Assembly: GCA_019084435.1 (NCBI GenBank)
Contig: JAHRFV010000233.1
Span: 1 to 8,949 of the forward strand
Origin: Dethiosulfatibacter sp.
GTDB lineage: Bacteria; Bacillota_A; Clostridia; Tissierellales; Dethiosulfatibacteraceae
Reading direction: 5' to 3'
Length of the DNA: 8,949 bases
Shown: one piece after another, positions 1-7,740 of the stretch
How the letters are laid out: each line of letters opens with the position of its first letter
Position numbering within the stretch: the stretch's first letter is position 1
Notes under the pieces: generated by a model
The model's input: the letters and a program-made list of their open reading frames with translations, nothing else
Database searches by the model: none
Told to the model about the DNA's origin: nothing
Program-made: the position numbers and the translations under genes

Positions 1-106
1 ATAAGAGGTGAATTTATAAACGTTTCACTTCCTTCTGGTTCAATTAGTAGTCCTGAACCTTAAATCTAAATCCTTCGCCTAACTGAGTTTCAATTCCGTC
101 TCGAAA
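1..106. other. Left-edge DNA not belonging to the aminotransferase gene
   Basis: This stretch has stops in every plus frame: 61-63 in frame 1, and 17-19 and 80-82 in the frame of the downstream aminotransferase. It does not encode the N-terminal residues expected for that enzyme. Frame 1 is open from the window edge to the stop at 61-63 (20 codons, ending SSPEP), so it could be the tail of a gene outside the window. On the minus strand a 25-codon ORF runs from about 120 down to about 45, without a convincing ribosome binding site. A small inverted repeat, GGTTCA (37-42) and TGAACC (54-59) with an 11-base loop, is present but has no T-run. I do not recognise the sequence. It may be the end of a mobile element or a rearrangement scar. 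Confidence 0.4.
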
Positions 107-145
107 GATGCTCAATGTCATGAGGGAAAACTGGTAGAGGACAAT

Positions 146-1054
146 ATGCTGTCTATCAGCGAGGCTTCAACTGCATTGCATTATGGACAACAGTGCTTTG
201 AAGGACTAAAAGCATATAGAACAAAAGATGGCAAGATTCAATTGTTCAGACCCGATCAAAACGCTAAAAGGATGCAAAAAAGCTGCCGCAAAATCCTTAT
301 GCCGGAAGTATCTGTGGAAAAATTTATTGATGCCTGTGAGCAGGTGGTAAGGGCGAATGAGCATTATGTGCCTCCATATGGATCCGGGGCTACCCTTTAT
401 ATCAGACCATTTATAATTGGCACAGGTAATACCGTTGGTGTAAAACCAGCACCTGAGTATATCTTTCGTGTATTCTGCCTGCCGGTAGGAACCTATTTCA
501 AAGGTGGACTCAGCCCGGTGAATTTCATGACCACTGAGTACGACAGAGCCGCTCCTATGGGAACAGGAGCCGCTAAAGTAGGAGGAAACTACGCCGCAAG
601 CATGCATCCTCATCAGGAGGCTGCTGAGGCTGGCTATGCCGATTGTATCTATCTGGACGCTGCTACTCATACAAAAATTGAGGAAGTTGGAGCCGCTAAT
701 TTCTTTGGCGTCACTAATGACGATGTATTTGTCACACCTGAATCACCTTCAATTCTACCGAGTATCACCAAGTATTCACTTTTATACTTGGCAGAGAATT
801 ATCTGGGATTAAAATCTGCAGAACGAGATGTTCATATAGATCATCTGGATGAATTTAAGGAAGCAGGCGCATGCGGTACAGCTGCGGTTATTACACCTAT
901 TGGTGCCATTATGCATAAAGGCAATAAACATGTCTTCCATTCAGAGACCGAAGTGGGACCAATCACAAAAAAACTTTATGATACATTAGTCGGAATACAA
1001 TTTGGAGATGTTGAAGCACCAGAGGGCTGGATACATTATATTACAAATAATTAA
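146..1054 (+). CDS. ilvE: Branched-chain amino acid aminotransferase, N-terminally truncated
   Basis: Fold-type IV PLP enzyme that interconverts valine, leucine and isoleucine with their 2-keto acids, using glutamate/2-oxoglutarate; cytosolic. Visible hallmarks are [14 protein letters not shown] (residues 11-24), the IRPF block (86-89), the PLP lysine K144 in [10 protein letters not shown] with Tyr149, the [10 protein letters not shown] phosphate-binding segment (178-187), and GTAAVITP (244-251). The closest match is the larger bacterial type (roughly 340-360 aa, as in Bacillus YwaA/YbgE). The 302 residues here therefore lack about 40 or more at the N-terminus. Codons just upstream of this ATG (125-145, reading GKLVEDN) still look like the family, but the frame closes at 80-82 and holds no ATG, GTG or TTG between that stop and 146. 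AGAGGA (136-141) sits 4 bases before ATG 146 and could serve as a chance ribosome binding site. The catalytic residues are intact, but the first beta strands are lost, so the product may be unstable or inactive. The family assignment is firm; functional status is uncertain. Confidence 0.85.
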   Translation: MLSISEASTALHYGQQCFEGLKAYRTKDGKIQLFRPDQNAKRMQKSCRKILMPEVSVEKFIDACEQVVRANEHYVPPYGSGATLYIRPFIIGTGNTVGVKPAPEYIFRVFCLPVGTYFKGGLSPVNFMTTEYDRAAPMGTGAAKVGGNYAASMHPHQEAAEAGYADCIYLDAATHTKIEEVGAANFFGVTNDDVFVTPESPSILPSITKYSLLYLAENYLGLKSAERDVHIDHLDEFKEAGACGTAAVITPIGAIMHKGNKHVFHSETEVGPITKKLYDTLVGIQFGDVEAPEGWIHYITNN

Positions 1055-1067
1055 CAAAAAACCTTCA

Positions 1068-1098
1068 TTGAGAATGGTAGCTATAAGCAATATATGAT
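1068..1098 (+). promoter_or_regulatory. Possible promoter for the aspartate-type aminotransferase gene
   Basis: TTGAGA (1068-1073) matches the -35 consensus at five of six positions. It is followed by TATGAT (1093-1098, five of six, 19-base spacer) or the overlapping TATATG (1091-1096, 17-base spacer). It lies in the 76-base gap after the truncated aminotransferase gene, about 30 bases before the TGAGGAGGT ribosome binding site (1116-1124) of the next gene. No terminator is visible between the two aminotransferase genes, so read-through is also possible. Chance matches are common in DNA this AT-rich. Confidence 0.35.
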
Positions 1099-1130
1099 AG
1101 ACTCGACTTAATGAATGAGGAGGTATTTTC

Positions 1131-2318
1131 ATGTTAGTATCTAAAAGAATTGAAGCTATGCAGGAATCACCTATAAGGAAGCTGGTGCCGTTGTCTGTTG
1201 CGGCAAAGAAAAAAGGGAAAAAGGTATATCATCTAAATATCGGACAACCTGATATCAAAACACCCGATGAGTTTTTTCAGGCAATCAAAGATTTTAATCC
1301 CGGTGTTCTTGCTTATGTCTTTTCAGAAGGCATACCAGAGCTCATTGATAGTTTCATTCAATATTACCATGGATACGGAATGTATTATGAAAAGGATGAC
1401 ATACTGATAACCAATGGGGGCAGCGAAGCAATTCTCTTCTCGTTGATTGCCACTTGTGATAGCGGTGATGAGGTGTTGATTCCAGAACCTTTCTATACGA
1501 ACTACAATGGTTTTAGCTCAACTGCTGGTGTTAAAGTTGTTCCAATTACAACCACAGCTGAAAATGGTTTTGACCTGCCTGATTTAAAAGTGATGGAAGC
1601 CTTGATTACAAATAGGACTAAAGCCATATTATTATCCAATCCAGGGAATCCAACCGGCAAGGTTTATACTAAGGACGAGATCAACAGAATAAAGGACCTG
1701 GCCATTAAGCATGATTTGTACATAATTGCTGATGAGGTTTACAGAGAATTTGTTTATGATGGATTGGAATTTGTAAGTTTTGGACAGCTGAAAGAGATTG
1801 AGGATCGTGTAATTATCACAGATAGCATTTCCAAGAGATATAGTGCCTGTGGTGCAAGAATAGGATGCGTCGCCACAAAGAATAAAACAATCACGAAAGA
1901 GATTATGAAATTATGTCAAAGCAGATTGTGTGTTGCTACTCTGGAGCAGATAGGGGCCGCCAAGTTGGTGGAAGTATCTAAAGACTATATGAAGGCAGCT
2001 TTTGAAGAGTATGATAAGAGAAGAAAAACAGTCTTCAACGCACTCCAAAATATGGAGGGTGTACTGTGTAAAATGCCAAAAGGCGCGTTTTATATCACAG
2101 CAAAACTCCCCGTAGACAATGCTGAAACCTTTGCTAGATGGTTGCTGACCGATTTTGATGTTGATGGTGAAACTGTTATGGTTGCTCCCGCAGAGGGATT
2201 CTATGCGACAAAGGGTATGGGAAGAGATGAAGTCAGAATCTCATACGTATTGAAAGAGGAAGACTTGATAAAAGCGATGAATGTTATTAAGGAAGGACTG
2301 AAAGCTTACAACAAGTAA
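1131..2318 (+). CDS. Pyridoxal phosphate-dependent class I/II aminotransferase (aspartate aminotransferase-like)
   Basis: Fold-type I PLP aminotransferase of 395 aa, the usual full length for the AspC/AspB-like subgroup; it moves an amino group between an amino acid (probably aspartate) and a 2-keto acid in the cytosol. Motifs in order: NIGQPD (36-41), the NGGSEA cofactor-phosphate loop (95-100), SNPGNPTG with N173, DEVYREF with D201 (binds the pyridine nitrogen) and Y204, the Schiff-base lysine K235 in DSISKRYSACGARIG with R243, and the substrate carboxylate arginine R369 in DEVRISY. The start is well supported: TGAGGAGGT (1116-1124) precedes ATG by 6 bases. The gene follows the BCAT gene in the same direction and is closed by a strong terminator. 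Substrate cannot be fixed from sequence, because this subgroup includes aspartate, aromatic, alanine and other aminotransferases. No truncation or missing catalytic residue is seen. Confidence 0.93.
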   Translation: MLVSKRIEAMQESPIRKLVPLSVAAKKKGKKVYHLNIGQPDIKTPDEFFQAIKDFNPGVLAYVFSEGIPELIDSFIQYYHGYGMYYEKDDILITNGGSEAILFSLIATCDSGDEVLIPEPFYTNYNGFSSTAGVKVVPITTTAENGFDLPDLKVMEALITNRTKAILLSNPGNPTGKVYTKDEINRIKDLAIKHDLYIIADEVYREFVYDGLEFVSFGQLKEIEDRVIITDSISKRYSACGARIGCVATKNKTITKEIMKLCQSRLCVATLEQIGAAKLVEVSKDYMKAAFEEYDKRRKTVFNALQNMEGVLCKMPKGAFYITAKLPVDNAETFARWLLTDFDVDGETVMVAPAEGFYATKGMGRDEVRISYVLKEEDLIKAMNVIKEGLKAYNK

Positions 2319-2334
2319 TCGAAAAACAAAATCC

Positions 2335-2370
2335 AAGCATCTAATGAACTAACGTTAGATGCTTTTTTTT
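2335..2370 (+). terminator. Rho-independent terminator after the aminotransferase gene
   Basis: AAGCATCTAA (2335-2344) pairs perfectly with TTAGATGCTT (2355-2364) around a 10-base loop, and the stem runs directly into an eight-T tract (2363-2370). It begins 16 bases after the stop codon of the aminotransferase gene. The ATG of the next gene lies only 13 bases past the T-tract, leaving no room for a separate promoter in between. Read-through or attenuation may therefore matter for that gene. Confidence 0.9.
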
Positions 2371-2383
2371 ACTGGAGATAGTA

Positions 2384-3133
2384 ATGACTTATATAATTGT
2401 GTATTTTTCGGGTGTGGCAGCAGGGTTTTTAAATATTATGGGTGGTGGTGGATCAATGATAACGGTACCTGTCCTAATTTTTATGGGATTGCCACCTGTT
2501 ATTGCAAATGGCACCAACAGAATTGCAGTATTGGTTGAAGCATTATCTGGGACCCTTACATTTAGAAGCAAAGGATATTTTTTCCCTCAAATGGCTTTGA
2601 TCCTTGCTTTTCCAGCCGTTCTAGGGTCGGTGGTCGGAACTTTGATAGCTGTTAATATTTCTGACGAAATTTTTAATAAGGTACTGGGCATCATTATGCT
2701 GGTAGTCTTAATGCTGATTATTATAAGACCTGAGAAGAAATTCCTTAAAGATTTGGAGATATTAAAGCTGGAAGGGACAAGAAAACTAATTGCCATGGTT
2801 GCTTTCTTTTTTATAGGTGTCTATGGGGGCTTTATCCAGATAGGGGTAGGCTTTTTCATGATAGTGTCATTAGCTCTGCTTACAGGTATGGATCTAATCA
2901 AAATAAATGCTCTTAAAACGATGATTGTTGTTTTTTATACAGCAGTATCACTCCTTCTTTTTATTACAAACACAGGTGTGGAATGGGGGATTGGTATTGT
3001 TTTGGCATTGGGAAATGGAACGGGTGCATTTCTCGGGAGTCATTTTGCAGTAAGAACAGGAGAACGACCCATTAGATTTGTTTTGACAATCACGGTAATC
3101 GTTATGACAGGTAAGCTATGGGGTCTGTGGTGA
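2384..3133 (+). CDS. TauE/SafE family (DUF81) membrane transporter, putative sulfite/organosulfonate exporter
   Basis: Integral membrane protein of 249 aa, typical of the TauE/SafE family, whose few studied members are linked to export of sulfite or sulfonate-derived anions. Hydrophobic segments lie at about 4-18, 24-40, 68-90, 98-114, 135-151, 153-168, 178-195, 199-221 and 230-247. The two halves repeat the family pattern: GFLNIMGGGGSMITVPVL (14-31) followed by ANGTNR in the first half, and GVYGGFIQIGVGFFMIVSL (145-163) followed by KINALKTM in the second. GGAG (2374-2377) sits 6 bases before the ATG. The gene is separated from its upstream neighbour by a terminator and from the next operon by 118 bases, so it may be expressed at a low read-through level or from an undetected upstream promoter. 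The transported substrate is unknown, and the sulfite label is by family only. Confidence 0.88.
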   Translation: MTYIIVYFSGVAAGFLNIMGGGGSMITVPVLIFMGLPPVIANGTNRIAVLVEALSGTLTFRSKGYFFPQMALILAFPAVLGSVVGTLIAVNISDEIFNKVLGIIMLVVLMLIIIRPEKKFLKDLEILKLEGTRKLIAMVAFFFIGVYGGFIQIGVGFFMIVSLALLTGMDLIKINALKTMIVVFYTAVSLLLFITNTGVEWGIGIVLALGNGTGAFLGSHFAVRTGERPIRFVLTITVIVMTGKLWGLW

Positions 3134-3172
3134 TCAACAGGGTTCTTGGAAATGGACAAATAATAACCATTA

Positions 3173-3206
3173 GGTACTTTTTTTTATTACAATATTATAA
3201 TATAAT
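3173..3206 (+). promoter_or_regulatory. AT-rich candidate promoter for the repair operon
   Basis: Two overlapping perfect TATAAT hexamers (3196-3201 and 3201-3206) occur in the 118-base spacer, about 45-55 bases before the first operon ATG at 3252. The -35 positions at 17-base spacing (GGTACT at 3173-3178 or TTTTTT at 3178-3183) are poor, though a T-run (3178-3185) could act as an AT-rich activating element. No convincing terminator for the preceding exporter gene is present. The rest of the spacer shows nothing beyond the GGAGG ribosome binding site at 3242-3246. Confidence 0.35.
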
Positions 3207-3251
3207 AAACAATGAGTATAAAAATGAATTAAAGATTGGCTGGAGGTTAAG

Positions 3252-4352
3252 ATGAATATTTCATTTATACATACCGCAGATATACACATCGGCAAGAAAT
3301 TTAATGTTAATTTCAATAGTAGTGAAGGGAAAAAGAGAAGAAGAGAAATCTGGGAAACCTTTGACAAGATTATTGAGGTATGTATCAGAAATAATGTTGA
3401 GTTCTTACTGATAGCTGGAGATTTGGTTGATGCCAAGCATTGCACATTAGATGATATGAAGAGATTATCATCTAAGTTTTCAGAAGCCAAAAACACTGAA
3501 ATCATCATTACGACAGGAAATAGAGACCCATATACGAGTTACTCGCTTTACAAATTTATTGACTGGTCAGACAACGTTAATATTGTTGATACGACTGATC
3601 GCATTAAAAAGATCAGTTTTGCAGATAAGAATCTTTGTGTTTTTTCTGTCGGATTGGATACAAAAAAGAAGCAGACCGAAAGGACATGCCTATATGACAT
3701 AGAAGTTGATCCTTCCAATATAAATATATTGCTTGCACATGGCGATATCTTTGACAATGATATCGCGGATGTAAGAATTGATATAAAGAGAGTTGAGAAT
3801 CTGTTTGATTATGTGGCTTTAGGACATGTACATCAGTACACAGAGTATTCAGAGAGGGTCATTTATCCCGGTACTCCGGAACCCCTTGATTTTTCGGAAA
3901 AGGGACAACACGGCATAGTATATTGCAAGTTGGACAAAGATAACTTGGAAAAGGTTTTTGTACCTACCGCTAAGAGCAGATTTATTACAAAAGAAATATT
4001 TTTACAACAGGATTTTAGCTATGAAAAAATATTGGATATAATAAAATTCTCGGGGGATTATATATCGGCCTCAAAGGATTATTATAGGATTGTCTTGACA
4101 GGCAGAGTGGATATGACAATTGATATGAACAGATTAAAATCAGAGGCTTCTAGTTTTTTCCAGTATATTGAGTTTGTTGACGATTATCTTTATCAAATAG
4201 ATTATGATTATTGGATAGATGAAAATAGTGATAACATTATTGGTCAGTATTTCAAACAATTCAAGGCTTCCGGAGTAGAAAATCTGGACAGACAGAAATC
4301 CTTGTTGCTGGGATTAAGTGTTTTGTTAAAGGAAAAGGAGAATGACAGATGA
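3252..4352 (+). CDS. SbcD/Mre11/YhaO-like DNA repair metallophosphoesterase
   Basis: Calcineurin-like phosphoesterase of the DNA-repair exonuclease group, 366 aa; partners of this type bind a Rad50/SbcC-like ATPase and process DNA ends. Metal-site motifs in order are HTADIHIG (D10, H12), AGDLVD (D57), TTGNRDP (N90), LAHGD (H163) and ALGHVH (H192, H194), followed by the YPGTPEPLDF segment typical of SbcD-like proteins (205-214). The remaining C-terminal part (about 240-366) is a less conserved capping and partner-binding region. The start is set by GGAGG (3242-3246), 5 bases before the ATG. The stop overlaps the ATPase start by 4 bases (ATGA), implying translational coupling and a stable pair. 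The third motif is unusual: it reads GNRD, whereas Mre11/SbcD enzymes have GNHD/GNHE, and that His is needed for nuclease activity in characterised Mre11 proteins. The other metal ligands are all present. The protein may have altered catalysis or a mainly structural role. YhaO of Bacillus is the closest named relative I can suggest. Confidence 0.85.
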   Translation: MNISFIHTADIHIGKKFNVNFNSSEGKKRRREIWETFDKIIEVCIRNNVEFLLIAGDLVDAKHCTLDDMKRLSSKFSEAKNTEIIITTGNRDPYTSYSLYKFIDWSDNVNIVDTTDRIKKISFADKNLCVFSVGLDTKKKQTERTCLYDIEVDPSNINILLAHGDIFDNDIADVRIDIKRVENLFDYVALGHVHQYTEYSERVIYPGTPEPLDFSEKGQHGIVYCKLDKDNLEKVFVPTAKSRFITKEIFLQQDFSYEKILDIIKFSGDYISASKDYYRIVLTGRVDMTIDMNRLKSEASSFFQYIEFVDDYLYQIDYDYWIDENSDNIIGQYFKQFKASGVENLDRQKSLLLGLSVLLKEKENDR

Positions 4353-7033
4353 TAATTAATGAAATCAGACTGCTCGATTTTGGAAAATTTAAAGATATGT
4401 CAATCAAATTAGACAAGGGAATAAATGTAATTTTCGGCCACAATGAAGCTGGCAAAAGCACAATTCATAGATTTATTGAAGGGATGTTTTATGGATTGTC
4501 AGATACAAGCAAATATAAACCTTGGTCGGGGGAGTCCTTTGCAGGCCAGATAATCTACACAACAAATGAAGGCAAGGTGTCCTTGACAAGAGATTTTAAG
4601 AATAAAACAGTTTCTGTTGAGGATTTCGAGACAGAAGAAGATATTCAGGACTTATTCTCGAGAAATAAAAAATCAGGCATGATAGAACCGGGTAAGACCA
4701 TATTTGGCGTAAATAGAAGGGTGTTCAAAAATAGTTTCAGTATCAATCAACTTGGTAGCAAAACAGACGATGAGTTGCTCGCTGACATAAAGGAAAAAAT
4801 AGAAAATCTAGCAAAATCAAGAGACGAAACCATCAAGATGGCGGAGGCTTTTGATGAGCTGAAGAAAATGAGTAATGAATTAGGCAGCGCAGATGATATC
4901 ACAAGTCATCTGGGACTTGTCAGTCGCAAAATTGATGATTTAAATGCGGAGAGAGACAAAAGATATGAACTGAATCTGAGGTTTGATAGAAAGCTGATTT
5001 TAATTGATGTCTATAAAAAACAGTTGGATTACAGGAAAGAAGAGCTTTCTATAATCAATGAGATTGTAGATGAATTGGAAAATGAAAAATTGACGCTAAC
5101 TTATGATCAAGCTGTTCAATTACAAAAGGACATAGATGCTTTAAATGCTGAAATTGGCAACTCAAAATCCATTCTTGAAATAACAATGGAAGAATATGAA
5201 AGACTAATCAAAACTATATCTAGAATAGAACAATTGGAAGAACTTGAGAATGATCTTGAAACACAAATGGCAGATTTAAATAGAGAAGTGGATGATATCA
5301 AGAGTAGTTATATAATCAATTTCGATTCAGATGACTATAGAAAGATGGAAACCAGCTATGAAATGTATCAAAATGACAAAGATGCTCTAGACAGACTTGG
5401 GTCCAGAATTCAAACAATTCAACAGGAAATTAATGTATTTGAGAAAAACAATCACGGTAAAATCCTTGAATCATTTGAAAAATTCAGTGATAATATCAGG
5501 GAGATTAGATATTTAAAAGGCATGATGGATAGTGACATCATAACCGTAATGACCCAAAAGCTCAAAAAAGAAAAGAGAAATAAGAATATCAATTTGATTC
5601 TTGCGGTTTTTCTGGCTTTGGCCATTGCCGCGGGCACTTATTGGGCTGCAAATTATTATAATGATAATATGATCTATGCTTTTCTAGCAAGTATGATTAT
5701 ACCGGTTCTCATTGTTAAAAACACAACACGAAGTACCAATCTGATTAAATCATTAAAGTTGGAAATGCACATAGCGATAGAGGAAAAAGCAAATAGCAAG
5801 GATCTGCTAAGTTACTTGGTTGAGGAAAACAATCAGTTGATTATTGACACAGATTGCAGTAATTTTAACGAGTTAAGGTCAAAATATAATATCTCTTTGA
5901 ACGAGATACATAATGTTGAAGAACGAAAAAAAACACTTGAGGCATTGGAAGAGGAGTATAATTTTGTAAAAAGAAAATATGATGATAAGGAAGCTAACCT
6001 ACTTCAAATCGTCAAGCCATTTGGTTATGAGGACTTAAATGATGATATCATTCAAGACGTAACTGATAAAATACTTGAATCCAACATAAAATTCAACCGA
6101 TTAAACTCTTTTGAACAAAATTTTGAAGATCTTAAGAATGAACTTGAAGAAACAACTAGAGAAAGAGAAAATCACTTCAGCCTGATTGAAGCGATTCTCA
6201 ATAATAATAATGTTGCCTCCATTGAAGAGTTGAAACATCAGATCAGGGAACAAAAAGAGTTGCAAGGTAAAATTGTAGAAAGAAAAGATAGAAGTATAGA
6301 ACTGACTGCTTTGTTAGGGAACTACACTATGGAAGAGCTACGTGAAAGAATTGATCGTTCTGGTAAAATCCTTCAGGAGCTGCCATTCGACGATAAAAAT
6401 CAAGTTTATATCAAGAGGGACGCTATTCTTGAAGAAATAACAGAGATGGAAGAAAGATGCGAAAAGCTGATGAAGAATTTATCAGATGAACGCGATCAGG
6501 CAAGAGTACTTGTTGAAATTTTAGAGGAGCTTGAATATTATACCCAATCAAAAGAACAATTGGCATATAATAAGCAACTGATAGAAGAAACAAACAATAA
6601 TATTTCGGGATTATCCGCAATTATTCAAGAAGAATTTCTCCCGAAGTTAAACAGAAAAATAAATTACTACATGAACACCATAACAAATGGGAAATATAAA
6701 CAAGTTTTAATTTCAGACGACCTCCATTTGAGTATTTTTGACGAATACAACGATATGCCGGTAGATATCGACAATTTGAGTGCAGGAACCATTGATCAGT
6801 TATTTTTCGCAGTCCGGATTGCTCTAATCGATATAATATCCAAGGATAAGTCATCTCCGATAATACTCGATGATTGCTTCACTCAATATGATGATGGAAG
6901 ACTGCTCAATGCATTGAAAATTTTAAAAGATATTGGAATGAATCGGCAAGTACTATTGTTTTCTTGCCATAGAAGGGAAGGAGATATGTTAAGGAACATG
7001 GAATCTGAATTCAATTACGTGGCCTTATCATAG
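4349..7033 (+). CDS. SbcC/Rad50/YhaN-like coiled-coil ATPase with central transmembrane hairpin
   Basis: SMC-type ABC ATPase of 894 aa, likely partner of the upstream SbcD-like protein in DNA-end processing. The N-terminal half-domain has Walker A GHNEAGKST (30-38) and a Q-loop at Q134 in SINQLG. The C-terminal half-domain has the signature LSAG (810-813), Walker B PIILDD (837-842), the D-loop QYDD (846-849) and the switch histidine H874 in FSCHRRE. Between them lie two long charged coiled-coil arms (about 145-405 and 460-790). At their apex is a hydrophobic double span (about 414-433 and 439-456, joined by NYYNDN) that should insert in the membrane. No CxxC zinc hook exists; the four cysteines are scattered. 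A similar central membrane hairpin is known, from memory, in Bacillus YhaN. Walker B ends in DD, not the DE of SbcC. GGAG (4337-4340) lies 8 bases before the ATG. No frameshift or break is seen across 2.7 kb. Confidence 0.88.
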   Translation: MIINEIRLLDFGKFKDMSIKLDKGINVIFGHNEAGKSTIHRFIEGMFYGLSDTSKYKPWSGESFAGQIIYTTNEGKVSLTRDFKNKTVSVEDFETEEDIQDLFSRNKKSGMIEPGKTIFGVNRRVFKNSFSINQLGSKTDDELLADIKEKIENLAKSRDETIKMAEAFDELKKMSNELGSADDITSHLGLVSRKIDDLNAERDKRYELNLRFDRKLILIDVYKKQLDYRKEELSIINEIVDELENEKLTLTYDQAVQLQKDIDALNAEIGNSKSILEITMEEYERLIKTISRIEQLEELENDLETQMADLNREVDDIKSSYIINFDSDDYRKMETSYEMYQNDKDALDRLGSRIQTIQQEINVFEKNNHGKILESFEKFSDNIREIRYLKGMMDSDIITVMTQKLKKEKRNKNINLILAVFLALAIAAGTYWAANYYNDNMIYAFLASMIIPVLIVKNTTRSTNLIKSLKLEMHIAIEEKANSKDLLSYLVEENNQLIIDTDCSNFNELRSKYNISLNEIHNVEERKKTLEALEEEYNFVKRKYDDKEANLLQIVKPFGYEDLNDDIIQDVTDKILESNIKFNRLNSFEQNFEDLKNELEETTRERENHFSLIEAILNNNNVASIEELKHQIREQKELQGKIVERKDRSIELTALLGNYTMEELRERIDRSGKILQELPFDDKNQVYIKRDAILEEITEMEERCEKLMKNLSDERDQARVLVEILEELEYYTQSKEQLAYNKQLIEETNNNISGLSAIIQEEFLPKLNRKINYYMNTITNGKYKQVLISDDLHLSIFDEYNDMPVDIDNLSAGTIDQLFFAVRIALIDIISKDKSSPIILDDCFTQYDDGRLLNALKILKDIGMNRQVLLFSCHRREGDMLRNMESEFNYVALS

Positions 7034-7041
7034 GTGAATGG

Positions 7042-7740
7042 ATGAAGATATTTGGAATATCCGACCTTCATTTAGATTCAAAAAAAGAAAAACCGATGGA
7101 TGTATTTGGCAAAAATTGGGAAAATCATGATTTGAGAATATTTGAAGATTGGCATCAAAAGGTTAATCAGAATGATATAGTACTTATGCCTGGAGATATT
7201 TCTTGGGCAATATCCTTGAAAGAGGCTGAATTAGATTTAAGGACAATAGACCATCTTCCGGGCAGAAAAGTGATCAGTAAAGGAAACCATGATTACTGGT
7301 GGACATCATTAACGAAAATGAAGGCATATGAATTTGACTCCATTTTCTTTCTTCACAATAACTGCTTTCAGAGCGACGATTTTGTAGTTTATGGGACTAG
7401 AGGATGGTTGACTCAAGACGGAGATGATTTTAGGGTGGAAGATAATAAAATTGTTAAGAGAGAGCTCATTCGAATGAATAATTCATTTAAGTCTGAGATT
7501 TCATATGATTCCAAACTTAAAATTGCAATGCTTCATTTTTCGCCTTTTGATTCCAAAGGTGAATTGAACGTATTTGGAGAATTGATATGCAAACAAAACA
7601 TAGATATATGCCTCTATGGACATCTCCATGGGAAAGACGGGCATAGAAACGTCAAGGAAGGTCTGGTGGAGAAAACCAGGTTTATTTGTGTAGCTGCTGA
7701 TTATGTGAATTTTAAGTTAAAGGAGATTGTTGAAATATAA
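7042..7740 (+). CDS. Calcineurin-like metallophosphoesterase (COG1768-type predicted phosphohydrolase)
   Basis: Single-domain metallophosphoesterase of 232 aa with a full metal-binding set: SDLHLD (D8, H10), PGDISW (D52), KGNHDYWW (N82, H83, D84), MLHFSP (H165) and YGHLHG (H194, H196). This is probably a cytosolic phosphatase or phosphodiesterase; it lacks a signal peptide or membrane segment. The GDISWA and GNHDYWW signatures recall a small clostridial phosphohydrolase group whose substrate I do not know. Unlike the first phosphoesterase of this operon, it keeps the catalytic His in GNHD and has no C-terminal capping domain. Its ATG lies 8 bases after the stop of the ATPase gene. AGGTG (7032-7036) spans that stop codon with 5-base spacing, so translation is probably coupled. 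It could be an independent housekeeping enzyme or an accessory of the nuclease/ATPase pair; context alone does not decide. Confidence 0.85.
   Translation: MKIFGISDLHLDSKKEKPMDVFGKNWENHDLRIFEDWHQKVNQNDIVLMPGDISWAISLKEAELDLRTIDHLPGRKVISKGNHDYWWTSLTKMKAYEFDSIFFLHNNCFQSDDFVVYGTRGWLTQDGDDFRVEDNKIVKRELIRMNNSFKSEISYDSKLKIAMLHFSPFDSKGELNVFGELICKQNIDICLYGHLHGKDGHRNVKEGLVEKTRFICVAADYVNFKLKEIVEI

Noticed and set aside
37..59. GGTTCA inverted repeat as a tRNA T-arm or terminator
   Set aside because: There is no acceptor, anticodon or D arm around it, the loop is 11 bases, and no T-run follows on either strand.
206..670. 154-codon minus-strand ORF opposite the BCAT gene
   Set aside because: It lies wholly within a gene with clear BCAT motifs, its translation resembles no family I know and is rich in Ser/His/Cys, and it has no supporting context. 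It is a shadow frame.
3134..3190. Terminator for the TauE-like gene before the T-run at 3178-3185
   Set aside because: The only stem just before the T-run is ACC/GGT with a four-base loop (3 bp), too weak for an intrinsic terminator.
3170..3508. 112-codon minus-strand ORF across the spacer and start of the SbcD-like gene
   Set aside because: It overlaps the conserved DIHIG and GDLVD motifs of the plus-strand gene and has low-complexity Leu/Ser-rich translation. It is a shadow frame.
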